64,000 bases of DNA from Chitinophagales bacterium (GTDB lineage Bacteria > Bacteroidota > Bacteroidia > Chitinophagales > UBA2359): the NCBI GenBank assembly GCA_020628375.1, contig JAHDFD010000010.1, positions 37,659-101,658 of the forward strand, in the 5' to 3' direction. The stretch's first letter is position 1; the number at the start of each line of letters is the position of its first letter. Of the stretch, positions 19,701 through 27,710 are shown piece by piece. A program made the position numbers and the translations under genes. The notes beneath the pieces are model-generated. The model had not been told where the DNA came from. It did not search any database and saw only the letters and a list, made by a program, of their open reading frames with translations.

Positions 19701-22700
19701 TGCTGGATGTGCTCTTGTAACAGTAACTTACGAAGTAGGAAATGATACAGATTACTATCCGCAAGCTGATCCATTAACGGATGATGGAGTTGCTTCTGCT
19801 TGTTATGATATCCAAACAACTACATTTGAATTAAATCACGATGTTGAAGCTGAGTTTAGTTTAGATCCTGCTGTTGTTTGTGCTGACGCTATTGGTGAGG
19901 TATTCACTGTAAATGGTGCACCAACTATTAACGGTACTTTCACAATTTTAGATGCTGATACAGAAACTTTAGATTCTGATGATTATGCAACTGCTGGAAC
20001 AATTACAATTTCTGCTAACGGAACAACAAATACTGGAATTCAGGTTCAATATTGTGTAGGTGGTACTTGTGATGCTGATGGTTTAGCTGCAAACAATGCT
20101 AATGTTGGTGAAGATGCTGATTCTTGTGAAGAGTGTTATGTGTTTACGATCGAAATTTTAGAAACAGTAACAATAACTGAAGGAGCTCAACGTAACTTCT
20201 GTTTATCTGATTCAAATATTGATTTCTCTACATTCTTTGATTCTCCTGCAGATCCTTCTATTCCAAATGAAGAAGGAGATGATGATGATGGAGAATACTA
20301 CTTGAATGGTGAGCAATACTTTGGTTCTGATTTAGTGATTGATGATTCTTTAGTTGGTAACCACGTGATTACTTACTGTGTAGGAACATTCTTAAGTGAT
20401 GGTAATGGTACTATTATATATGATGCAGATGGCTTAACAGTATTAGGCTTAGATAATGATGGTGATGGTGTTGTTGATCAGGATTTAGATAACTGTACGA
20501 ACTGTGCTTCAGTATCATTTGATATTTGCCCTGATATGGATGCAACGTGGAATACACCTGCTTTCCTTTGTGAAGATGGTTATGCTGCAACAGCTACCGA
20601 TCAGGATGAAGCAGATGCTTTATCAAGATTATATGAATTAATTCCTAGTGTAGTTGCTAATGGTGATGTTGCTGGTACAGATTACTCATACTATACATGG
20701 TCTATTGAAGATGCAATTAGTACTGGTAACCCATTATTCACAGATTCTGATGGAACAGCTGAATACAATGCTGGTGATCAATTAACAGGTGCTTCTATCT
20801 GGTTCGATCCTGCAGGTTTATCTGATGAGTCAGAAATCGAAATTTGTTTAACAGTACATTCTGTTGGAGCTTTAGAAGATGGAGATGGTGTTGATTTATG
20901 TGCTTCTTGTACTAACACATTCTGTTATGAAATTCCAATCGTTTCTGATTACGAAGCTGGCTTATTCGAAGGTTATAACCAAACTTGGTGTATCGAAGAC
21001 TTCAGAGATACTTACGGTGTAGGTGATCCGGGTGTACAGGGCGATGGTTCTGATTCTCAGGGATACTTAGACTTAACACAATTATTAGATAGCGGAATTA
21101 CTCCAGGTAATGGATTCTTCACAATTTCTTACACAAGTGAAGATGGATCATTAGTTGATGTGAATGTTCCTCAGTGTTACGATTCAACTGAAGATGAAAA
21201 TAACCCAACATTTGCTGATCCTTCAGTAACAGGTTGTTTAGATGGATTCATTTGGTACACAGATTCTTTAGATGTAGGTGATTATACGATCAGATATACT
21301 GTTGAAGGTTCTGGTCAGTGTGCTCGTTACGATGAAATAACAATTACTTTAGAACAACCAGTTGTTGACTGTTTCGATCCTCCTGCATTTGTTTGTGAGA
21401 GTCAAGGTTCTTACTCTTCAGATGCTGTTGAAGGTGCTTATAACTTAAATGATTGGATCATTTGTGGTGATGGATGTATTGTAGAGTTTGAAGAATTATC
21501 ATACACGAATGTTGGTGGTATTGAATACACGCCTTACGTAGATGGTGATCCTAACTGTTATCCTCATGGATTTATCAACCCAGGTACACAAAATGTATCA
21601 ATTGCTGCACCGGTTATCCCTGTAGGATCGACAATCTTAAGTATCGATGTTGCATGGAGTTACGAAGCTGCTTCTTGTATTACTGAAGGTGATTTAGATG
21701 CTGCTACTGTTGCATTCCCTGATGGAACTGTGATCGAATCTTATGGAAATGATGCTGGTCCTAACGGAAATGACTTATTTGGATGGCAGTCAACGTCATA
21801 TACTTATGACGATCTACAGGATCCAGGTTTAGCAAGTGCGGTTAATAGCTTATTAACTTGTACTCCTGGTGCATTCACTTACGACTTGACTTCTAATGCA
21901 GCTAACTTCACAATTGGATTTGAAGTTAAGATTACTTGGAGTTCTTGTATGTTTGAAGCGGTATTACACGAAACTTCAGATGGAGATGGTGTTGATATCG
22001 AAACAATTCCTCTACCTTACGATCAGAATGGTGATGGTGATTACGATGATGAATTAGATATTCCTGGTGGTGTTTACACTGAGGTATCTGGTACCGATAT
22101 TACTTACTACTTCGATACAAATGGATTAAATGCTATTGATGCTGTTGTTGATATTACTTATTCACAGGCTAGTTGTGGTGATTGTGGTAATGGAATGACT
22201 CAATCGATCTTAGTAGTTGACGATTACTTAGCTGAATTTACTAATGAATCTGAAAGCCTATGTGCTGATGCAGGATTAATTGACTTAACTCAGTTCTTAT
22301 CAACTGACTCTGATAATGGAGGTAACTTCAGCTCTGATGATCTAACGATCAACGGAGATATATTAGATGTAAGTACTTTAGCTTCTGGTTCATACACAAT
22401 TACTTACGATGTTGCTGACGGAGTAAATACTTGTGGTGCAGCTACAGATATGTTAACAATCGTTATCGAAGAAGCTGGTGATCCTACAGGTTTACAGTTT
22501 GAAGATTTCTATTGTGAAGGTATTTCTATTACCTTACCTGGAGATCCAAGTGGTACTTGGGATATTTTAGGTAACACTTACGCAGGAGGCGAAGTATTAG
22601 AAACTGCTGGATTATCGACTTATAACCCTGTACAAGCTACATTTACTGTTGGAACTGGCGATTGTGCTAATAGTGCTGATTACTTAATTGTAATAGAGTC

Positions 22701-25700
22701 TTCTTACGATGCTGTTTTAGCTGCTGATGTTGCTGCTTGTGAAAGTGCAATTGGTGGTGCTTTAATTATGAGCAGTAATGGTTGTGTGAACATGGATCAG
22801 TTTGTTCTTGGAAATCCTGACTTTGGTGCAGGTTACTGGACACAAACTGCAGGCGGTGGTTCTTTAAGTGGAACGATCTTCTGTCCTGATGGAGCAGATA
22901 CTTATGAGTTTACATTCACTGTACCTGGTTCTGGAGATTGTGGTGCTGTTCGTACTTTCACAATTACGATGAATCCTGATGCAGATGCTGCATTTGATTT
23001 CCCTACAGTTCTTTGTTCTGGTGATGAGCCATTCTCTTTAGATGCTTATGTACCTGAATTAACTCAAACATTCACTGGTCAGATCTGTGTATCAGGTGAT
23101 GATCCTGAAATTGTAAATCCTTCTTACACTGCACCTAATTACGCATACTTACAATTACCGGCTATTCCAGCTGGAGCTCAGATTACTGAAGTAACTGTAG
23201 ATTACAATTATATCGCAGGTCCTGGTAATCCAAATGCTGATGGTGATTTAGATCTTTATAATATTAATATGCCTGATGGTTCTACTATTGTTACATGGAC
23301 AGGAAATGCTGGACCTAATGGTAACGACAACCACTTCGATTTTGGTTTAGATGTTCAATCTTTCAATGATGTCGAAAATGACTTTACATTCGATGTGAGC
23401 TCATTTGTAAGCTGCACACCGGGTGCTATCGAATTAGAAGTAGTTTCTAACTCTGCATTCTGGGATGCTTGTATTGATGTAAGCATTACTTGGACAACAG
23501 GTGACTTTAGTGTTTCTGTTTCTGAGACAGGTGAAGATGTTGCTGATCTTGGATTAGCAGGAGTTACTTATGATGGATTAGGAGTATTTACTTTTGATCC
23601 AACAGGTATGTGCGACTTAAATGAATTTACTATTGAGTTCAACAGATTCGATTGCTTCTGTCCTTCATCATCAACTAATGTATTCCAGGTTGTATGTGGT
23701 GGTGATGCTTCTTTAGCTGAAGATCAAACTGTATGTTTTGATGAGTCTATCGACTTAACTCAGTTCTTTACTGCTGATACAGATGATAATGGTCAGTTCT
23801 CTGGTGATGGTGTATTAGGTGCAAACTTAAACCCTGATGCTGCCGGAGGAACTTATACAATTACTTATACTCAGGGTATCGAAGGAAGCGTTTGTGGTTC
23901 ATCTGATGAAATTATCATCATAGTAGAGCCTGCATTAGATGCTTCTATTCACGTTCCATTAACATTATGTGGACTTGATGATGATACTTGGGATTTAGCT
24001 GGATACGCTACAAATGCCGGAGGTGTTTGGGCTGTAACTAATAGCGGTGCTTCTGAAGGAGGTCCTTCATTCGAAGGTTCTGTTTTAAGCTCAAACGGTT
24101 ACACTGGTTTAGTAGAAGTTACTTACTCTGTATCAAGCGGAGAATGTACAGCTGCTGATTCTGAAACAATTGAGATAGTTCATATTGTACAAGCTGATTT
24201 AGTTGATGTGTCTATCTGCTACGATGATGATGTTGATTTAACTCAGTTATTTGCTGCTGGAACATCTTATGGTGGAGAATTCACAGGAATCTATGGTGAA
24301 GGTATTGCTGCTCCAATTGCAGGTTATACTTTATATCCTGGTGCTGAAGGTGGAACTTATACGATTACTTATTCTGTAGGTGATGCTGAGTGGAACTGTG
24401 GAATGGAAATGGGTACTGCTACTTTAACAGTAGCTCCAAGCATAGATGCTGAATGGGATGGTCCAAGCTCTTTCTGTGCAAATGAAGAAAGTTACTTATT
24501 ATCTAATTACTTCACTACAACAACTGATGCTGATGGCTCATGGGCTATAACTTCTGGTGGTGGAAATATCGTTGATGGTGCTTATTACCCTGACGGCTAC
24601 ACTGGTTTCGTAATAATCTCTTACACTGCTAATAGTGGTGATTGTAGCGAAACGCACGAAGAAGTTATTCAAGTATTAGGAGATTTGGATGCTACATTTG
24701 ATATTCCTGCTTCTGCTTGTATTGGTGATGTTATTGACTTATGTGCTACAGCTGTTACTGCAGGTGGTGAATGGTCTGGAATGGGCGTTGAAGGATGTAC
24801 TTTCACTGCTGCTATGCCAGGTGTATTCGTTGTTACTTACGAAGTAGGTGATGATGCTTGTGATAACGTATTCAGTAAAGCAATTACTGTATATGATATT
24901 CCTAATGCTCCTGCTTTAGATATTACAGAAATTACAGTTTGTGAAGGTGATGAATTAGGTACGGTTACAATTACTGGTGATTTCTTCGATCACTACGTAG
25001 TTTCTATCGATGGTGCTGAAGTTGCAAGTGGAGCTCCTTTCTATGGAAATGCAATGACATTCGATCCAATGTCTGTTTTACCAGAAGGGTTTACAGGAAC
25101 TGCTACTTTAGTTGTTACTTCTGAAAACCAAGGTGGCTGTGCAAGCGAAGGTATTGAATTAGTAATTACAGTGAACGCAACTACTGAAATCACTTACAAC
25201 ATTGGTTGTACTGATCCGGTATCTAACTTAGCTGCATTAACTGTTCAAGGTTTAGATCAACCATTCCAGATTGCAGTTTATCCTCAAGGAACAGAGCCGA
25301 CTATTTCGGATTATAACCCAATGAATGATCCATTAGCGATCATCGAAGCTGGTGTACCTTATGACATTGCTGTTATGGATGCAAATGGATGTGCTGCTTC
25401 ATTAGAAGGAGTGATTGCAGAATTAGCATTACAATATGAAGCTGCTATTTCTTGTCCTGATGAAAATGGAAATGTAACAGTTTCAGTTACTGTAGATGAA
25501 AACACTGGTTATGGTGGACCTTACGAGTACTCTTATAACGGTGGAATTGCTTACACTACTGAAAGTTCAGCTGAACTTTCTGCTGCTGCTAATCCAACAA
25601 TTTCAATTATCGTTAGAGATACTAAAGGATGTTTAAGCGAATTTGAAACATTTACATTAGGTGATGGTGGTGCATTAGCGCCGGTTGCATCTTGTGCTGA

Positions 25701-27474
25701 TGAAAATGGAAATGTAACTGTAGATCTTGGATTTGAAGGTTCAAGCTATGTTGCAAGCTATACATTCAATGGTGAAGATGTTATTATTGGAAATGCTGCT
25801 TCATTTACAGTAAATGTAACAGATGCAGGTATGGTCGATATTAATATTACTGATACTTCTGGTTCTGTAGAGTGTGAACTTTCAGGTAGCGTTATGGTTT
25901 ATCCTGCTTTAACAGTTTCGGCTACTCCTGATTTAGATGGTTGTCCTCAGGGTTCTGCTTCTACTTCTATCGTTCCTGATGGAGGTAATGGACCATTCAG
26001 CTTAACTATCGATGGTGAAGATGCTGGAAGCTTCTCAGCTGTTGCTGTTGAAGATTTAACTGCTGGTACACACTCAATCATGATTACTGATGCTGCTGGT
26101 TGTACAGCTACTGCTGAAGTAACAATTCCTGAAGGAGTTGAGTTAGGAACACCTGCATTAGTGTTTACTTCTTCTCTTAGCTCTGCAACATCTGTTTGCG
26201 GTACAGAAGAGTTATCATTAGAAGTAACTGGTGGTGAATCATACATCTGGACTGTTGACGGTGCTGAGCAATCTGAAACTGGAAATATCTTAACTGGAAT
26301 GTACGACGGACCTGCTATGGTAACAGTAGCTATCACAAATGCTGATGGATGTGTTGGAGAGGCACTTGAAATCCCAGTAACTTATTACCCTGAATTATCT
26401 GCTGATGAGCCGGTAATCGTTTGTAATGGTGATGGTTCATACTCAGTAACATTTAATATTAGTGGTGGAAATGTTGCAGCTCCTTACTTCGTAGAAGCTA
26501 ATGGTGTTGTATTCGAAAACTTCGGAACTGTTACTGCTACTTACAACTTAGGCACTCCATTCAGCTTCAATATATCGAGTCCTGAATCTGGATGTAGCTT
26601 ATCTGTATCTGGTGCTGACGATTGTCCTGATCCATCTGCTGGTCAAGGATGTAACCCTGAATTAACTCAAGGTAACTTGATTTGTGAGGATGGAGTTGTT
26701 ACTGTATTTGTTTCAAATGCTGGTCCTGACTTCGCAGTTGAATCAATTACAGGTGGTGCAACTACTAATGTAAATGTTGATAATGATGGATTCGGTAACG
26801 TTCAGGTTTCATTCACATTAGATGATACTAATATTGGTAGCTATGATATGGTTTATAATCCAGGTGGTGTTCAGTGTGATGGTTCATTAACATTCACAAT
26901 TAGTGTTGATTGTAGTAATGTTACTGCAATTGAATTATTGAGATTCGATGGAGAAGTTTTACCTGAAGGAAATAACATTTTCTGGACGACAGCTTCAGAG
27001 ACGAATGCAGACTTCTTTACAGTACAACGTAGTTTTGATGGTGTTAACTTCCAAAGCATTGGAACTGTTAATGCTAACGGAAACTCTTCAACTCCATTAG
27101 ATTACAACTTATTGGATAATCAAGCACCAAATGGTGTTAGTTTCTATCGTTTACTTGAAACTGATTATAATGGTATTACATCTGTTGCTTCTGAAGTGAT
27201 AGAGTTATCAAGAATCAGCCAGTTCAATGTAATTGAAGTTTATCCGGTACCAACTTCTGATATTGTAAATATCAGCATTGGAAGTGAAATCGAATCTCAG
27301 TTAATTATCAATGTATATGATATTGCTGGTAAGTTATTCTCTACTATTAGCTATGATGCAGCTGTTGGCGTGAATATTATTCAAGTTGATGTTGCTAACT
27401 ATGCTGCTGGTACTTACTTCGCAACTATTAACAATGGTAAAACTATTGAGAATACGAAGTTTATCAAGGAGTAA
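13771..27474 (+). CDS. giant (4567 aa) modular surface protein with T9SS type A sorting domain
   Basis: Begins with a signal peptide (ATG 13771, or ATG 13810 giving MKLCAFTLMALTLVLLNKQ). The mature protein is strongly acidic, Asp/Gly/Thr/Ala-rich, Cys-containing and almost free of Lys. It is built from repeated beta modules. Examples: xCxDxxIDLTQFF...GGTYTITY modules near residues 2829, 3320 and 3482; alternating DAxWxxPxxFC...GYTGFVxISY modules; two copies of a ~130-residue module with GNxGPNGNDxF (about 2603-2735 and 3120-3250); a CSCGN...CEYP module near 390-510 shared with the protein at position 2; a thrombospondin-type-3-like LDNDGDGVVDQD loop near 2227. A fibronectin-III-like segment precedes the Por_Secre_tail domain (about 4485-4567, VYPVPTSD ... 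GTYFATINNG). It should be exported by T9SS. Role inferred: adhesin or matrix fibre, Ca-stabilised and disulfide-bonded. Confidence 0.93.
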   Translation: MKLKNYILFRGKAMKLCAFTLMALTLVLLNKQDVQACHYSNAFAAPPTAAFNCTTCQIDVSFTTEVQGGFADTESLTLDFDAGTITNVVVTDVQSGTTGDANAGTTFDTCAGAGHDVGYAGDDATFSANAPILNDLCAGGGANGASTDLQIVISFDPNGALPTEVTTIGLENGSCDETAPFTLPDLSLDLQADIAFGVGTDGVQNAHCGNSDGAIQVAEASGNGCPPYEYSIIAGPMMAPGQAGTQFCDLPSGAYTVQVEDACGATATLAVTIAEVAVPTVVSTGVTVCDGDPATVTAVCTTSDPDASATSSTTNWYSDMAATTLLGSGASFDASVLGVGTTTIYAVCEEVYNTACDGRDVVCASAPEATIVTINASPSAACPAPASVVQDPCSCGNPLNYELIGGVAGPVETEDVNSIGTKFFHETITVTNADIFNYEITTLNAGGIFDAAGNPIALPMAPTSVVSNGDGTSDFIFEFWFEDGVGFDVDIAETTGTGEILNQCNLCEYPDAPTGLIDIEACFGAAAGDVLIPATCADCTEVCIDGGSLAFQGTADDGFGGTNNAEVFEFIGTCSDPNLVDPAVSWNLNVDVQNYSPAGLDPGCANTHFWITIFVDGVTIYDVQYDAGGNLTGNSFAGTPQPLPVSLDETNSGAYNQNGVVEVFVYPNCQGVNGVPTDVADWSANISGNFHALFSGTSPAEPVNWYAGANGIADIAGGVLSTTSPYDPIANGDLDPSVPGVYEYFAVCSCGDCVSEPAQATVTIAPEITVELVQTKCDGNPDGDADPTNDTDEYNYDIIVTIGGDPGNGNTLDVLGPGGITASINTVAGQLVYIYSSDPANPDADNTSLSPIPVTTAGPLTATLTIGTLVCDDTFDVVAEADCSCFRQYCGDVTDTSDGLITTPDGPLVPPVGTNPLYTTIYVLTDPSGAIIQVDDMDPLLVDFDMSALPPTANGGVLCEVWAINYDATDPTTAAYVAGALDITALCYPPDPCICIDVSNSACYIEKLEPALPPTVTPACVCQNNQNPSGQVLLADCDTPNAVNLPTVVTWYADDQVTVVGSGTMFDPIAAGLVSYTTPSVTTFYAQCTNGDGCTSPLSAPVTFEVKETPEAPEPIDVCICADDTDGDTAILVDFEVVAPGATYNVYLAAGDAAPAAGFAAVTPPIDVTSLLNTTTASPPNQQLYISEIVNFDNAQTPPQIQCESDRALFQLEVIPNPDPSLDDGQYFFCADAAATTLNDIANPVTPGGEWFVADGAGMPTGSALDPTIVPGDLANPDNVTTNCFEYVYQLTATGLLPSCPDCTGVSAVVEVCVCPAPDADWVAPGEFCGFDADPVAGIVLDVYVVTDTDGDGTTGVDINHTWAINADSDMTGMPSVTAPAGNDTGAPGGATFTLGDLSALTECTTFLIDHTVTLSCTATDAPQVDPDGNPVFTGGALDCSETVTQPITICPEFDPEWNAGLICCTSDIVHLPGGGFNSLADAQAGGSPALLDLPGAVAGGVAPIYDMTGVWTGDGVFYVDLDGDPSTNDGYYYFDATVDPTNPTPAVAGAVGTFITDEGEISVEFLIGEQPCQNVFLQDFFIACDVDATLDDVTLCKCGCGLADLNVMLTDTTTPGGTWDIVSIDPANAGITIVDNQIFYDPAAITESIDIEISYTVGNEDIDTDATPADNGSCYAMSTAILTLQPTPNNIEMDLPEYFCDNEDLLLDDYTTEVLATADDVTACQYTIIAPDGNTYVIPDDPNVDNVMNNENLIALGIAVADLYGTYTITYSCDIDNGTDPNCVAAVTDYIEWTDFRYSDWISPSPVCAGDAAFILNDLIDLVDVGANGYADAGDVEATPGDDADDAFGEEGGVFSGPFVTDNGDGTFTFDPTDDLTTFGVFTVTYCNGDDLCQECTSIDIEVYPAVDATIASPLSDYCQAGGDIDLETFWETGTTTAGGSFSATYSFVGGATDVPATVIGNEYLDVSSVDFSANPAGCALVTVTYEVGNDTDYYPQADPLTDDGVASACYDIQTTTFELNHDVEAEFSLDPAVVCADAIGEVFTVNGAPTINGTFTILDADTETLDSDDYATAGTITISANGTTNTGIQVQYCVGGTCDADGLAANNANVGEDADSCEECYVFTIEILETVTITEGAQRNFCLSDSNIDFSTFFDSPADPSIPNEEGDDDDGEYYLNGEQYFGSDLVIDDSLVGNHVITYCVGTFLSDGNGTIIYDADGLTVLGLDNDGDGVVDQDLDNCTNCASVSFDICPDMDATWNTPAFLCEDGYAATATDQDEADALSRLYELIPSVVANGDVAGTDYSYYTWSIEDAISTGNPLFTDSDGTAEYNAGDQLTGASIWFDPAGLSDESEIEICLTVHSVGALEDGDGVDLCASCTNTFCYEIPIVSDYEAGLFEGYNQTWCIEDFRDTYGVGDPGVQGDGSDSQGYLDLTQLLDSGITPGNGFFTISYTSEDGSLVDVNVPQCYDSTEDENNPTFADPSVTGCLDGFIWYTDSLDVGDYTIRYTVEGSGQCARYDEITITLEQPVVDCFDPPAFVCESQGSYSSDAVEGAYNLNDWIICGDGCIVEFEELSYTNVGGIEYTPYVDGDPNCYPHGFINPGTQNVSIAAPVIPVGSTILSIDVAWSYEAASCITEGDLDAATVAFPDGTVIESYGNDAGPNGNDLFGWQSTSYTYDDLQDPGLASAVNSLLTCTPGAFTYDLTSNAANFTIGFEVKITWSSCMFEAVLHETSDGDGVDIETIPLPYDQNGDGDYDDELDIPGGVYTEVSGTDITYYFDTNGLNAIDAVVDITYSQASCGDCGNGMTQSILVVDDYLAEFTNESESLCADAGLIDLTQFLSTDSDNGGNFSSDDLTINGDILDVSTLASGSYTITYDVADGVNTCGAATDMLTIVIEEAGDPTGLQFEDFYCEGISITLPGDPSGTWDILGNTYAGGEVLETAGLSTYNPVQATFTVGTGDCANSADYLIVIESSYDAVLAADVAACESAIGGALIMSSNGCVNMDQFVLGNPDFGAGYWTQTAGGGSLSGTIFCPDGADTYEFTFTVPGSGDCGAVRTFTITMNPDADAAFDFPTVLCSGDEPFSLDAYVPELTQTFTGQICVSGDDPEIVNPSYTAPNYAYLQLPAIPAGAQITEVTVDYNYIAGPGNPNADGDLDLYNINMPDGSTIVTWTGNAGPNGNDNHFDFGLDVQSFNDVENDFTFDVSSFVSCTPGAIELEVVSNSAFWDACIDVSITWTTGDFSVSVSETGEDVADLGLAGVTYDGLGVFTFDPTGMCDLNEFTIEFNRFDCFCPSSSTNVFQVVCGGDASLAEDQTVCFDESIDLTQFFTADTDDNGQFSGDGVLGANLNPDAAGGTYTITYTQGIEGSVCGSSDEIIIIVEPALDASIHVPLTLCGLDDDTWDLAGYATNAGGVWAVTNSGASEGGPSFEGSVLSSNGYTGLVEVTYSVSSGECTAADSETIEIVHIVQADLVDVSICYDDDVDLTQLFAAGTSYGGEFTGIYGEGIAAPIAGYTLYPGAEGGTYTITYSVGDAEWNCGMEMGTATLTVAPSIDAEWDGPSSFCANEESYLLSNYFTTTTDADGSWAITSGGGNIVDGAYYPDGYTGFVIISYTANSGDCSETHEEVIQVLGDLDATFDIPASACIGDVIDLCATAVTAGGEWSGMGVEGCTFTAAMPGVFVVTYEVGDDACDNVFSKAITVYDIPNAPALDITEITVCEGDELGTVTITGDFFDHYVVSIDGAEVASGAPFYGNAMTFDPMSVLPEGFTGTATLVVTSENQGGCASEGIELVITVNATTEITYNIGCTDPVSNLAALTVQGLDQPFQIAVYPQGTEPTISDYNPMNDPLAIIEAGVPYDIAVMDANGCAASLEGVIAELALQYEAAISCPDENGNVTVSVTVDENTGYGGPYEYSYNGGIAYTTESSAELSAAANPTISIIVRDTKGCLSEFETFTLGDGGALAPVASCADENGNVTVDLGFEGSSYVASYTFNGEDVIIGNAASFTVNVTDAGMVDINITDTSGSVECELSGSVMVYPALTVSATPDLDGCPQGSASTSIVPDGGNGPFSLTIDGEDAGSFSAVAVEDLTAGTHSIMITDAAGCTATAEVTIPEGVELGTPALVFTSSLSSATSVCGTEELSLEVTGGESYIWTVDGAEQSETGNILTGMYDGPAMVTVAITNADGCVGEALEIPVTYYPELSADEPVIVCNGDGSYSVTFNISGGNVAAPYFVEANGVVFENFGTVTATYNLGTPFSFNISSPESGCSLSVSGADDCPDPSAGQGCNPELTQGNLICEDGVVTVFVSNAGPDFAVESITGGATTNVNVDNDGFGNVQVSFTLDDTNIGSYDMVYNPGGVQCDGSLTFTISVDCSNVTAIELLRFDGEVLPEGNNIFWTTASETNADFFTVQRSFDGVNFQSIGTVNANGNSSTPLDYNLLDNQAPNGVSFYRLLETDYNGITSVASEVIELSRISQFNVIEVYPVPTSDIVNISIGSEIESQLIINVYDIAGKLFSTISYDAAVGVNIIQVDVANYAAGTYFATINNGKTIENTKFIKE

Positions 27475-27507
27475 TTCTTTAGAATAAGTTATTACTTATA
27501 AGATATT

Positions 27508-27545
27508 AAAGCCCCAATGGTCATAGACCTTGGGGCTTTTTTTAT
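27508..27545 (+). terminator. rho-independent terminator after the giant T9SS gene
   Basis: AAAGCCCCAA and TTGGGGCTTT form a 10-bp stem with a 12-nt loop, followed by a run of T. It lies 34 nt after the stop codon. Confidence 0.92.
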
Positions 27546-27710
27546 TGGAATCATTCTAAGTTTGTTCTTGTTTAAATTACATGATAGAAACTTAACTTTT
27601 TACCTTAAAATAAATCAATGAATATTAAAGCATGTTAAAATGTTAAAATAGGATATAACACTATTCTAAATTTATGTGTTAATTAATTGATCTGAATAAA
27701 GCAAAAGATA

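Noticed and set aside
16000..26000. Repeated GAT-GGT-rich DNA that looks like a microsatellite or repeat array
   Set aside because: It is coding sequence for Asp/Gly-rich loops; the repeats vary in spacing and keep one frame, so it is not a CRISPR array or simple repeat.
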